This document shows, piece after piece, positions 47,006 through 55,576 of a stretch of DNA of 64,000 nucleotides. The translations under genes were made by a program, and so were the position numbers. The stretch is taken from the NCBI RefSeq assembly GCF_015291705.1, contig NZ_CP030050.1:4526001-4590000 (forward strand), in the 5' to 3' direction. How positions within the stretch are numbered: position 1 is the first letter of the stretch; the number at the start of each line of letters is the position of its first letter. This DNA comes from Bradyrhizobium arachidis. GTDB taxonomy: Bacteria; Pseudomonadota; Alphaproteobacteria; Rhizobiales; Xanthobacteraceae. A model generated the notes under the pieces. It was not told where the DNA came from, ran no database searches, and saw only the letters and a program-made list of their open reading frames with translations.

Positions 47006-48145
47006 TCATTCCGGCATCCTCTCCCGCATCCCGGTGAAGAAGTCCACCAGGCTGTGCGGCGCGCGGTCGCCGAGGCAGAGCTCCAGGATCTGGTGCGCGC
47101 CTATCGCGGCTGACTGGCTGCGGGGGAATAGCGCGGCTTCGTAAGTTGCCAGCGCCGCTTCGATGTCGGCGGGGTGCGCGGCGATGGCCTTGCCGAGCTC
47201 CGCACCATCGAGCATCGCGAGGTTCGCGCCGTCGCCGGCCGGTGACATCAAATGCGCGGCATCGCCGAGCAGCGTCACCCCACGCGCGCGGTCCCAGCGA
47301 TGGTCGTTCGGGAGTGTGTGGAGCATGCGTAGCACCGGCGGCGTGTCGGCATCGGTCATCAACGCCGTGAGCGCCGGCGCCCAGCCCTCGAATTCAGCCG
47401 CGATGTGCGCCGTCGCGCCAGGAGCATCGGTGAAATCGATCGCGGTGAACCATTCAGCCGGGCGGTTCAGCGCGATGTAGGCGTGCAGCACGCTGTCGGG
47501 CTCGCGATGCGCGAAGATGCCCTTGCCGGGTGCGTTCGCAAACATTCCGCCGCCGCCGACGGCCTCGGCTGACGCAGCGTGCTGCGCGTCGGCATCGCGC
47601 AGATAGGTCTCGATGAACGACGTGCCGACATAATCCGGCGTCGCGCTCGACAGCAGCGCCCGGACCTTCGACCAGGCGCCATCTGCGCCCACAAGCAGTT
47701 CGGTGCTCACGTGCGACCCGTCTGCGAATGTCAGCTCATGCCGTCCGTCGCCATGCGCGGCGACGCTCGCGAGCTTCTTGCCCCATCGGATCGTTTCCGC
47801 GGGCAGGGAGTCCAGAAGCATGCGCCGCAGGGCGCCGCGACGCACCTCGGGCCGTCCGCCCGTGCCATCGTCGGGCTCGTCGAGCAGCACTTTGCCGTGC
47901 TGGTCGAGCACGCGAGAGGCCTGTCCGCCTTCGTGAATGAGGCTGCGGAATTCCTCGAACAGTCCTGCCGCCTTCAGCGCGAGCTGTCCGCTGTCGTCGT
48001 GGATGTCGAGCATCCCGCCTTGCGTCCGCGCCATCGCGGAAGCCTCGGCTTCGTAGAGAGTGACGAGAATGCCATGCAGGTGCAGCACGCGGGCGAGGGT
48101 GAGGCCGCCGAGGCCTGCGCCGACGATCGTGACGGGGGGCGTCAT
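47006..48145 (-). CDS. FAD-dependent monooxygenase, Tet(X)-like
   Basis: 379 residues. FAD motifs: TIVGAGLGGLTLARVL (GxGxxG), LLVGADGAWSKVR (DG) and LLGDAAHLMSPAGDGANLAM (GD). The segment GGMLDIHDDSGQLALKAAGL is especially close to the Tet(X) tetracycline-inactivating monooxygenases and their relatives. Whether it acts on tetracycline is not shown; many chromosomal homologues do not. It is divergent from a TetR-family gene, with two operator-like palindromes between them. Confidence 0.88.
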   Translation of the reverse strand: MTPPVTIVGAGLGGLTLARVLHLHGILVTLYEAEASAMARTQGGMLDIHDDSGQLALKAAGLFEEFRSLIHEGGQASRVLDQHGKVLLDEPDDGTGGRPEVRRGALRRMLLDSLPAETIRWGKKLASVAAHGDGRHELTFADGSHVSTELLVGADGAWSKVRALLSSATPDYVGTSFIETYLRDADAQHAASAEAVGGGGMFANAPGKGIFAHREPDSVLHAYIALNRPAEWFTAIDFTDAPGATAHIAAEFEGWAPALTALMTDADTPPVLRMLHTLPNDHRWDRARGVTLLGDAAHLMSPAGDGANLAMLDGAELGKAIAAHPADIEAALATYEAALFPRSQSAAIGAHQILELCLGDRAPHSLVDFFTGMRERMPE

Positions 48146-48165
48146 CGGGGTCCTTTACGAATGTT

Positions 48166-48203
48166 TATGGAACACCGTTCCATAGTATTGGAACGCTGTT
48201 CCA
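48166..48203. promoter_or_regulatory. Two TetR-type operators, TGGAAC-N3-GTTCCA
   Basis: TATGGAACACCGTTCCATA (48166-48184) is a 19-bp palindrome; TGGAACGCTGTTCCA (48189-48203) repeats the core 21 bp to the right. Both lie between the monooxygenase start (48145) and the TetR start (48224), placing one on each promoter face of the helix. Confidence 0.85.
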
Positions 48204-48223
48204 GTCATGTCAAGGTGCCGTTG

Positions 48224-48895
48224 ATGGCGAAGAAGACTCACCGAGTTGAACGGCGCACTGACGCTCTGTCGCGGGAGCGGATCATCGCGGCCGCAATCGA
48301 AATTCTCGACGCCGGCGGCGAGGGAGCCCTGACCGTCCGTGCGCTCGCTGCGCATCTCGCAACAGGAAGCGGCGCGATCTATTGGCACGTCGCCGACAAG
48401 AGCGAGCTGCTTGCGGCGGCGACCGACGAGGTCATCGCGCGTGTCATGTCCGAGGTGGGCGGTGGCGCCCGGCCGCGCGAGGCAATCCGGTCGGTCGCGC
48501 TCGGCGTGTTCGACGCGATCGATGTCCATCCCTGGGTCGGCGCGCAGCTCTTCCGCGAGCCGTGGCGGCCCGCGATGCTGGAGATCATCGAGAGCATCGG
48601 CGGACGGCTCCAGGCGCTCGGTGTGCCCCCGGCCGCCCAGTTCGATTCGGCGTCGGCGCTCGTGCACTACATTCTCGGCGTTGCCGGGCAGAATGCCGCC
48701 AACGCACGCGTTCATGCCCCTGATACAGATCGGTCCGCCTTTCTCGCCTCCGTCGCCGCGCAGTGGGAGGCACTCGATCCCGCGAAGTATCCATTCGTGC
48801 GACAGATGGCGGCGCAGCTGCGCGACCACGACGATCGCGCGCAGTTTCTCGCCGGTATCGATCTGATCCTGGCGGGGATCGGCACGGTTCGGTAG
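48224..48895 (+). CDS. TetR-family transcriptional regulator (TetR_C type)
   Basis: 223 residues from MAKKTHRVERR. Helix-turn-helix LSRERIIAAAIEILDAGGEG, then LTVRALAAHLATGSGAIYWH with the recognition helix, followed by a TetR-class ligand domain. The start at 48224 follows AAGGTG; a much longer frame to the left is a shadow of the divergent gene. It almost certainly represses the monooxygenase and itself through the two TGGAAC palindromes. Confidence 0.9.
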   Translation: MAKKTHRVERRTDALSRERIIAAAIEILDAGGEGALTVRALAAHLATGSGAIYWHVADKSELLAAATDEVIARVMSEVGGGARPREAIRSVALGVFDAIDVHPWVGAQLFREPWRPAMLEIIESIGGRLQALGVPPAAQFDSASALVHYILGVAGQNAANARVHAPDTDRSAFLASVAAQWEALDPAKYPFVRQMAAQLRDHDDRAQFLAGIDLILAGIGTVR

Positions 48896-48898
48896 GCC

Positions 48899-49399
48899 CT
48901 ATGAACCCCGCGACAGCTTCTCGAACTTCTTCACCAGCCGCTCGCGCTTCAGCCGCGATAGCCGCTGGATCCAGAACATGCCGTCGAGCTGGTCGATCTC
49001 GTGCTGGTGGCAGACGGCGCGCAAGGCTTCGGACTCCTCGGTCTGCATGTTGCCGTCGAGATCCCAATAGCTGATCCGCACGCGGGCGTGGCGCTGCACC
49101 TCGTCGTTGACGCCGGGCATCGAGACGCTGCCTTCCTTGTGCATGATCATCTCGGGCGAGGCCCATTCGATCGCCGGATTGACGTAAGTCTGAGGCCCCG
49201 CTGTGGCGTCGAGCTCGAGCACGACGACGCGCAGGGGCACGCCGATATGCGGGGCGGTGATGCCGATGCCCGGCGCGGCGCGCATCGTCTCGAGCAAATC
49301 GCCGGCAAGCTCGCGCAAGGCCTCGTCGAACGCGGTGACGGGGCGGGCAGGGACTGTGAGGCGGCGGTCGGGATAACGGACGATCGGACGAATGGTCAT
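48899..49399 (-). CDS. Peptide deformylase homologue with altered active site
   Basis: 166 residues with full PDF fold and length: VRYPDRRLTVPARPV, then three motif positions that differ from catalytic PDF. Motif 1 is GIGITAPHIG (Gln replaced by His); motif 2 is EGSVSMPG (metal Cys replaced by Ser, codon 49127-49129); motif 3 is HEIDQLDG (second metal His replaced by Gln, codon 48989-48991). Catalytic PDF binds iron through Cys and two His. Loss of two ligands suggests a non-deformylase or different metal site. A canonical def is presumably elsewhere. Convergent with the TetR gene, 3 nt apart. Confidence 0.85.
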   Translation of the reverse strand: MTIRPIVRYPDRRLTVPARPVTAFDEALRELAGDLLETMRAAPGIGITAPHIGVPLRVVVLELDATAGPQTYVNPAIEWASPEMIMHKEGSVSMPGVNDEVQRHARVRISYWDLDGNMQTEESEALRAVCHQHEIDQLDGMFWIQRLSRLKRERLVKKFEKLSRGS

Positions 49400-49410
49400 G
49401 CAGGGCTCCT

Positions 49411-49540
49411 AGAGCATGATCCGGAAAGTGCGCAGCGGTTTTCCCTCGCGACAAACGCGGAACGCGTTTGCGCGGAGATCATGCTCAAACGACAACCTAA
49501 AGCGCGATGACGATTCATCCCAATCTCATCGCGCTTTAGC
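49411..49540. repeat. Repeat AGAGCATGATCCGG...GCGCTTTAG
   Basis: It holds AGAGCATGATCCGGAAAGTG, CGGTTTTCC, then GATCATGCTC in inverse, and a closing hairpin AAAGCGCGATGA / TCATCGCGCTTT. This compound palindrome is a widespread intergenic repeat of Bradyrhizobium-type genomes. It lies between divergent PDF-like and TetR genes. Confidence 0.85.
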
Positions 49541-49576
49541 ACTCACGGATGGTTGAAGCACCCCATTCTTGACGCT

Positions 49577-49594
49577 CTACCAACTGGAAGGTAG
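49577..49594. promoter_or_regulatory. TetR operator CTACC-N8-GGTAG, autoregulatory site
   Basis: CTACCAACTGGAAGGTAG has 5-bp perfect arms around 8 nt and lies 11 nt before the TetR start at 49605. The near-identical TACCAACTAGTAGGTA stands before the gene at 50290. Confidence 0.75.
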
Positions 49595-49604
49595 TTTATC
49601 CGCC

Positions 49605-50189
49605 ATGACCAACGTTTCCTCGACCGCCGACGACATCCTGGCCTGCGCGCGCAGCCTGATCATCGCGGGCGGCTATAACGGCTTCAGCTATGCCGACATC
49701 GCCGATGTCGTCGGCATCCGCAAGCCGAGCATCCACCACCATTTCGCCAGCAAGGTCGATCTGGTCCGCACCCTCGTGTCGCGTTACCGCGAAGAAGCGG
49801 AGGCCGGACTGGCTGCCCTGGAGCGCAACATCCCGGATCCGCGCGACCAGCTCAAGAGCTACGTCGGGTACTGGGAGGCGTGCATCACGGACGCGACGGC
49901 GCCATTCTGCGTCTGTGCGCTGCTGGCCAGCGAGCTTCCGATCCTGCCGGAGGAGGTGGCGCTCGAAGTCCGCGCGCACTTCCGTGCGCTCGCGTCCTGG
50001 CTGACATCGGTGATGGAGCGCGGCAAGCGGAAGGGGCGGCTTCATCTGTCCAACTCAGCCAAGGTCGAAGCTGAAGGATTCATGGCGACTATTCACGGCG
50101 CGATGCTGTCGGCACGCGCTTACGGCGATCCAAAGATGTTCGGTGTGATCACCGGCCCGCTGCTGGAGCGGCTCTCGACCAGGCACTGA
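49605..50189 (+). CDS. TetR/AcrR-family transcriptional regulator
   Basis: 194 residues from MTNVSSTADD. Helix-turn-helix ILACARSLIIAGGYNGFSYA, DIADVVGIRKPSIHHHFASK. The ligand domain has Cys-rich AFFCVCALL-like wording (PFCVCALLASELP). One operator overlaps its promoter and a second precedes the downstream membrane-protein gene, so it probably represses both. The upstream in-frame start at 49569 is rejected because it overlaps the operator. Confidence 0.9.
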   Translation: MTNVSSTADDILACARSLIIAGGYNGFSYADIADVVGIRKPSIHHHFASKVDLVRTLVSRYREEAEAGLAALERNIPDPRDQLKSYVGYWEACITDATAPFCVCALLASELPILPEEVALEVRAHFRALASWLTSVMERGKRKGRLHLSNSAKVEAEGFMATIHGAMLSARAYGDPKMFGVITGPLLERLSTRH

Positions 50190-50258
50190 AGACACCGGCG
50201 AGACGATCACAGCACCCCGAGGGCGAGCGGGGTGAGGGCGTCTTGCTGCGCACGGAAA

Positions 50259-50275
50259 CTACCAACTAGTAGGTA
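50259..50275. promoter_or_regulatory. TetR operator, second copy
   Basis: CTACCAACTAGTAGGTA contains TACC-N8-GGTA and matches the site at 49577-49594 in 14 of 16 core positions. It is 15 nt before the ATG at 50290. Confidence 0.78.
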
Positions 50276-50289
50276 AAGGAGCGACTGCA

Positions 50290-50874
50290 ATGGTGCAACA
50301 TCAACTGGATCTGGTTCGTGCCGACCGCGAGCAATGGCTGAAGCAATACTACTTCCTGCGAGCGGCGTTCTCCGTCGCCTGGGTCGTTGCCGCGTTTGCG
50401 GTCGGACCGTCGTCTGCCGCGATCGCCGGCGTCTTGCTCGTGCTCTATCCGGCATGGGACGCCGTGGCCAACTTTGTGGATGGCCTGCGCAGCGGCGGGC
50501 TCGATCAAAACCGCACGCAGATGCTGAACGTCGTGGTCAGCCTTGCGACCGCGATCGCGGTCCTCTTGGCGTTGCAGATGAGCATGAACTGGGTCCTGGG
50601 CGTGTTCGGCGCCTGGGCGATCTTGTCCGGATTGCTCCAGCTGGGGACAGCCGTGCGGCGCTGGAAAAGTTTTGGCGCGCAATGGGCCATGGTGCTCAGT
50701 GGCGGCCAGTCGGCGCTCGCTGGCGCGTTCTTCATCTTCCAGGCCACGACGCCGATGTCGCCATCGATCGCGACTGTCACGGGTTATGCCGCGGTCGGTG
50801 CGGTCTATTTTCTGGTCTCGGCCGTCTGGCTCACCGTCAGCGCATGGCGCGCCAGAAGGGCACAGCTGGGATGA
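50290..50874 (+). CDS. DUF308-like membrane protein
   Basis: 194 residues with six hydrophobic helices in three hairpins, the arrangement of DUF308/HdeD-like proteins (VGPSSAAIAGVLLVLYPAWD, VLGVFGAWAILSGLLQLG, GGQSALAGAFFIFQ). HdeD is an acid-resistance membrane protein; the role here is unknown. Ribosome site AAAGGAG overlaps the downstream edge of the TetR operator, so repression by the upstream TetR is likely. A strong terminator follows. Confidence 0.8.
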   Translation: MVQHQLDLVRADREQWLKQYYFLRAAFSVAWVVAAFAVGPSSAAIAGVLLVLYPAWDAVANFVDGLRSGGLDQNRTQMLNVVVSLATAIAVLLALQMSMNWVLGVFGAWAILSGLLQLGTAVRRWKSFGAQWAMVLSGGQSALAGAFFIFQATTPMSPSIATVTGYAAVGAVYFLVSAVWLTVSAWRARRAQLG

Positions 50875-50887
50875 TGCGATGGCGTCG

Positions 50888-50918
50888 GCGGGATGATGAC
50901 ATCATCCCGCTGTTTTTT
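50888..50918 (+). terminator. Rho-independent terminator
   Basis: Perfect 10-bp stem GCGGGATGAT/ATCATCCCGC with a GAC loop, followed by TGTTTTTT. It begins 14 nt after the DUF308-like stop. The same sequence with a mutated arm occurs at 56671. Confidence 0.9.
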
Positions 50919-51015
50919 GCCGGGCGAGTCAAATCGCGGTCTGGCAATTGCCCTGCATCGTCGCGTGGCCTAACGTTGCCGCCAACAACAAGAGCGGGAA
51001 GCGGAGGACAACTTC

Positions 51016-52032
51016 ATGCGCACGATCGCAATCGCACTGGCGGCAACCATCACCGCGGCAACGCCGGCTGCAGCCGATTATCTCGTCAAGGAGGTCGGCA
51101 GCTTCCACATCGGCGGGCACACCGAGACGCTGAACGGACTTCCATCCAAGGAGATCGTGTTCTCGCCCGGCGCGCCGCCGATCAAGGTCGATCCGAACGG
51201 CGAGTTCGAGGTCGAGCAGATGTATGTCCAGTTCGTCAGGCTCGCGCAGCCGAAATCGAAGCTGCCGCTGCTGCTCTGGCATGGCGGCGGTCTCTCCGGC
51301 GTCACCTGGGAAACCAAGCCCGACGGCAAGCCGGGCTGGCAGCAGTTCTTCCTCAATGCCGGCTATGACGTCTACGTGTCCGATGCGGTCGAGCGCGGCC
51401 GCGCCTCCTGGGCGCGCTACCCTGAGATCTTCAAGAGCGAGCCGTTCTTCCGGCCGAAGAAGGAGGCCTGGGAGCTGTTCCGGATCGGGCCGAGCTACGA
51501 GGTCGGCGGCAAGCGCGAGGCGTTCGAGGGCGAGCAATTCCCGATCGAGGCATTCGACCAGTTCGCCAAGCAGGGCATCCCGCGCTGGGCCACCAACGAC
51601 GCCGCCACGCAAAAAGCCTATGACGCGCTGGTGCAGAAGGTCTGCCCGTGCATCGTCATCGTTCACAGCCAGGGCGGCAATTTCGGCTTCACCGCGGCGC
51701 TCAATGCGCCCGACAAGGTCAAGGCGCTGATCACGATCGAGCCGTCAGGCGCACCTGATCCCACCAAGGCGGATGCCGCGAAGCTCAAGGGCGTGCCACA
51801 TCTGATCGTGTGGGGCGATTTCCTCGACAAGGTCCCGGTATGGTCGAAGCTGGTGGTCAACCCGACCAAATGGGGACAGGCGATCGCCGCTGCGGGCGGC
51901 AAGGTCGATACGTTCGAGTTGCCCAAGATGGGCATCAAGGGCAACACCCACATGCTGATGATGGACCGCAACTCGGACGATGTCGCGAAACTGGTCAACG
52001 ACTGGATCGGGAGGCAGGGGCTGGAGAACTAG
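51016..52032 (+). CDS. Secreted alpha/beta hydrolase (esterase)
   Basis: 338 residues. Signal peptide MRTIAIALAATITAATPAAA, then PLLLWHGGGLSGVTWE (oxyanion region), nucleophile elbow VHSQGGNFGF (Ser, about residue 216), acid in IVWGDFLDK and His in KGNTHMLMMD. The GGGLSG and HSQGG wording fits a distinct bacterial esterase family related to the Alcaligenes/Arthrobacter esterase type. GGAGGAC ribosome site. Likely periplasmic. Confidence 0.88.
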   Translation: MRTIAIALAATITAATPAAADYLVKEVGSFHIGGHTETLNGLPSKEIVFSPGAPPIKVDPNGEFEVEQMYVQFVRLAQPKSKLPLLLWHGGGLSGVTWETKPDGKPGWQQFFLNAGYDVYVSDAVERGRASWARYPEIFKSEPFFRPKKEAWELFRIGPSYEVGGKREAFEGEQFPIEAFDQFAKQGIPRWATNDAATQKAYDALVQKVCPCIVIVHSQGGNFGFTAALNAPDKVKALITIEPSGAPDPTKADAAKLKGVPHLIVWGDFLDKVPVWSKLVVNPTKWGQAIAAAGGKVDTFELPKMGIKGNTHMLMMDRNSDDVAKLVNDWIGRQGLEN

Positions 52033-52100
52033 GGCGCGGGGGTTCGTAACGCGAAGCTTGAGTCGCGCCCGACCCTTGTTGAATCCAGAAGGAGAGAAGC

Positions 52101-52505
52101 ATGCTGGGGAAAGCGAAGGTGGCTACCCGTCTTCCTGCCAAGGATCTGGATCGGGCACGTGCGTTCTATTCCGAAAAACTCGGCCTCGATCCGGTTGAAC
52201 AGCGCGAAGGTGGACTGCGCTACGTCTGCGCAACCGGTGAGTTTGCGATATTCATCTCGGCCGGAGTGCAATCCGGCACGCACACGCAGATGGGCTGGGA
52301 GGTGGAGGATATCGATGCAACCGTGCGCGAGCTTCGCGCGCGGGGAGTTAAGTTCGAGGAATATGATTTGCCCGGTCTGAAGACCGTTGATGGCATCGCC
52401 GAGATCGCCGGGAATTATCCCAGCAAGGGTATCGGTGAGCGAGGCGCGTGGTTCCGCGACAGCGAAGGCAATCTTCTTGGAATCGGACAGCCGGTTCGTT
52501 CCTGA
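52101..52505 (+). CDS. VOC family protein (glyoxalase-like)
   Basis: 134 residues. ATRLPAKDLDRARAFYSEKLGL, YVCATGEFAIFIS, MGWEVEDIDATVRELRARGV and AWFRDSEGNLLGIGQ are the paired beta-alpha-beta units of a VOC protein. GGAGAG ribosome site. The activity is not predictable. Confidence 0.9.
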   Translation: MLGKAKVATRLPAKDLDRARAFYSEKLGLDPVEQREGGLRYVCATGEFAIFISAGVQSGTHTQMGWEVEDIDATVRELRARGVKFEEYDLPGLKTVDGIAEIAGNYPSKGIGERGAWFRDSEGNLLGIGQPVRS

Positions 52506-53142
52506 CGGGCGGCTGGGCCGCCGCGGGCTGGAGTTGGTCCGAGGCTGTCTGTGTTCGGTGCTCATCCGAACGTCGGCTATCCGGCGTGGAGCGGAAGCAA
52601 GCACGCAGCGATCTAGGCCGCCGATTTTGACATGCAATTGAAGCGCTTGCGGCTTTTTGGTTTGATGGAAAACATCAATACTCGCTTTGGGAGATGGACA
52701 GAAGCCGGAAACCAGTTTCGCGAAGAGTTCAACAGGATAAGAGGACTAGCATCGGTCGAAAATCCCGGTGGCATCAAATTGGTTGGGCGACCAAAATCGG
52801 AAAGCTGATCGGTTATCCGCTTATGGCCCGTCAGCGAAGTTGCAACGCTCCCCATTGAGATCCGCTTTGTGAGCTTGAGCGGATTAGATTTACTCGCTCT
52901 GAGTTGTTCGCATTCTGACCCATGTGAGACATGTGATGATGGCCGCTTTTAATGCTGCGTTGAGGGCCATTGCAGACGCGCGCGTTCGGAATCGGACAAC
53001 CGGATAGGTCACAAAAATTGTGGTACCGCCCAAGAATCCCCGAAAATGCTTTCACATTGTCGCTTAACAACCGCACGAGCAACACAATGAATCAAGCAGT
53101 TTATAGCGCAAGCTGGGGACTTTGCTCTCAGGGAGGGTACCC
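52506..53142. other. 637-nt gap without a credible gene
   Basis: The left 120 nt are GC-rich trailer. From about 52630 the sequence becomes less GC-rich with no frame showing family motifs or a third-position GC bias. It holds the leader of the peroxidase gene, with GGGAGGG at 53131 as ribosome site. This composition shift marks the left edge of the peroxidase region. Confidence 0.6.
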
Positions 53143-55077
53143 ATGGCGCTCCGATTCCGTACTATCGACGGTTCAAATAACAATCTTTCCGACGCGGCCC
53201 TAAATCAGGCAAACACAGACTTTGCGCGCGTGGGGCCGGCAAATTTCGCCGACGGCTTTGACGCCATGCAGCCTGGTCCAAACCCACGCGAAATCAGTAA
53301 CATCGCGGTGGCGAACGGTCCCGACACGCATCTTGAGGTCAACGGCGTGGCGCTATCCGGGATGATGTACGCATGGGGTCAGTTTGTCGATCATGACCTC
53401 GACCTGGAAAAGAGCGGAACCAATACAGCGGATATTTCAATACCCGTGCCGGCGGGTGACAGCCTACCTCAAGGCACCGTAATTCCTTTGACGCGGGTGG
53501 CGATCGATCCGGCGACCGGAGTGCTCGGACACCCCGCAACTGCCATTAACACGGTGACCGGCTGGCTTGATGGCTCCCAAGTGTATGGTTCCGACACCGC
53601 GACTGCAGCCAGCCTTCGCACCGCGGATGGTCACATGAAGGTATCGGCCGGCGACAATCTGCCCATCGTTATGACCGCGCAGGGACCCGCCTTTGCGGCG
53701 GGGGATGTGCGGGCGCAAGAGAATCCCGATCTGACTGCTCTGCAGACTTTGTTTGTCCGTGAACACAATTACCAAGTCGATAAACTGCACCAAGAGCACC
53801 CGCACTGGAGCGGCGACCGCTTGTACGAGACCGCCAAGGCGATCACCACCGCGGAAATGGTCAACATCACATATAATGAGTTCCTGCCGCATTTGTTGGG
53901 ATCGGCTGCCATTCCGGCCTATCACGGTTACGATCCGAACGTTAACGCCAGCATCACTGAGGAGTTTGAAGGTGCGGCCTATCGCTTCGGACACTCTATC
54001 GTCTCGAGCGACATCAATGGCATTAACAATCTGGGCGCGACCACCTCGGAACAATCGCTGGCGGACACCTTCTTCGAATCACCGGCGGCGTTCGCTGCCA
54101 ATGGCGGTGCCGATGGATTGTTGCGACATCTTTCCAGCGATATCGCGCAACCGCTCGACACACATATCATAGAGGATCTCAGAAGCCTCCTGAGTGATCC
54201 TCCGGATGCTGTCGATCTGGCCGCTACCAACATTCAGCGCGCTCACGATCTAGGCCTCGGAACATTGAACGAAACGCGGGCGGCTTTGGGGCTTGCTCCC
54301 TACACAAGCTTCAACCAGATCACCTCGGATTCGGACACGGCTTCAGCACTGAGGCAGGCCTACGGAACGGTCGATGCCATCGATCTTTGGACAGGCGGTC
54401 TGGCAGAGGCTCACACGTCGGGGGCCGCAATCGGTCCGACCTTCGGCAAGATTATCGCTGACCAGTTCACGGCATTACGCGACGGGGACCGGCTCTATTT
54501 CGAGAACCAGGGCTTTGATCCGCAAACACTGCAGGAGATCAAATCGACCACCCTCTCGGACATCATCAAACGCGATACGACAGGCACGACCGCCATGCAG
54601 GCCGATGCGTTCATATCAACAGAGCGGCACTCCGGCGCGCTTGGCGGGGTGGATCCGACCGGGGCCGATGCAGTGAGCGGTCAGGCTCAACTCATAGTCG
54701 GATCTCCAGGTGAGGATACACTGACGGGCGGAAACCTGGACGACACATTGGTGGCAGCACCTGGCCACATGACGATGACCGGCGGTGCCGGCGCTGATAC
54801 TTTTGTGTTCAACCTTGAGGACCTCGTAAACCCGGAGGACTGCCTGTTGGCACCACGTGGTCACAGGACAATGTTCAACCATGACATCACGGCGGCCCAC
54901 AACAGCGCGGTCATCACCGACTTCGATCCTAAGGTCGATCAGCTGCAACTCCTCAACCGTGCTTTCCTGTCGCTATCTTACGACCATCACGGTGGAACCC
55001 TCCTGCAGTACGGCAACGAAACCATCGACCTGCTTGGCGTAAGGCCGGATGCGTTGCGCGGTAAAGATTGGACATAA
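53143..55077 (+). CDS. RTX-tailed animal-type haem peroxidase
   Basis: 644 residues from MALRFRTIDG. The peroxidase-cyclooxygenase superfamily core (about 30-500) shows the distal site WGQFVDHDLDL (Asp and His), the catalytic Arg in LFVREHNYQVDKL and the proximal His in AYRFGHSIV. The C-terminal ~140 residues have degraded RTX loops GSPGEDTLTGGNLDD and GGAGADTFVFN, and end like a type I secretion target. So it should be exported without a signal peptide and oxidise halides or phenols outside the cell. No transporter genes are adjacent. Codon use is less GC-biased than neighbours. Confidence 0.9.
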   Translation: MALRFRTIDGSNNNLSDAALNQANTDFARVGPANFADGFDAMQPGPNPREISNIAVANGPDTHLEVNGVALSGMMYAWGQFVDHDLDLEKSGTNTADISIPVPAGDSLPQGTVIPLTRVAIDPATGVLGHPATAINTVTGWLDGSQVYGSDTATAASLRTADGHMKVSAGDNLPIVMTAQGPAFAAGDVRAQENPDLTALQTLFVREHNYQVDKLHQEHPHWSGDRLYETAKAITTAEMVNITYNEFLPHLLGSAAIPAYHGYDPNVNASITEEFEGAAYRFGHSIVSSDINGINNLGATTSEQSLADTFFESPAAFAANGGADGLLRHLSSDIAQPLDTHIIEDLRSLLSDPPDAVDLAATNIQRAHDLGLGTLNETRAALGLAPYTSFNQITSDSDTASALRQAYGTVDAIDLWTGGLAEAHTSGAAIGPTFGKIIADQFTALRDGDRLYFENQGFDPQTLQEIKSTTLSDIIKRDTTGTTAMQADAFISTERHSGALGGVDPTGADAVSGQAQLIVGSPGEDTLTGGNLDDTLVAAPGHMTMTGGAGADTFVFNLEDLVNPEDCLLAPRGHRTMFNHDITAAHNSAVITDFDPKVDQLQLLNRAFLSLSYDHHGGTLLQYGNETIDLLGVRPDALRGKDWT

Positions 55078-55576
55078 GTTCAAATGCTGCGGGGCTCGGC
55101 GGTTCTCGTGTGGCGGATGCCCCCCATGCGAGAGCCGTCTGTCTCCGGCTAATAGTGGTCTGGTCGGATTTGGCAGCGGGCTGCCTTCCATACTGCGCGC
55201 TGCCAAAGCTTGAGTTTGCCGAACTCATTCAACGAAAATCACTCATATGGTGGTGGTTTCGAATGCCATCGCGAAAGCACTCGCCTCGGTTCGAAGGCGG
55301 CATTATCGGCCATCGAGATCGCGCTTGAGCCCTGCTACGGCCTTAGCGGCTTGATCCGGGCGCGTGCAGTGTCCATTACTTTCGAGCCCGGTAAACCCAA
55401 CCCTCAGGACGGATGACGTCCGCTTGTAGCTCTCAGCTGACCTGCCGCGGGTCGGGTTGAGGACTGCTTCCGACCCTTAGCGGACACACATGGTTGCCAA
55501 TGCCCTAAGCGAACGCCGCAGTTGCTGGCTCACCGAGGAAAGATCGCGTTGATGCAATTCGAGTAGGTTCGTCTTC
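55078..55576. other. 499-nt gap without a recognised gene
   Basis: A weak hairpin follows the peroxidase stop (GGTTCTCG near 55100 with CGAGAGCC near 55123). Otherwise no frame has motifs, a good start or strong coding bias. The stretch from 55200 to 55420 reads like decayed coding DNA, but I could not match it to a family. Confidence 0.5.

Noticed and set aside
47006..48145. Calling the monooxygenase a true tetracycline-resistance gene
   Set aside because: Similarity to Tet(X) is clear in motifs, but chromosomal relatives often act on other aromatics; the evidence supports only a Tet(X)-like label.
52613..52855. 80-codon minus-strand frame before the peroxidase
   Set aside because: No ribosome site, no motif, composition not coding-like.
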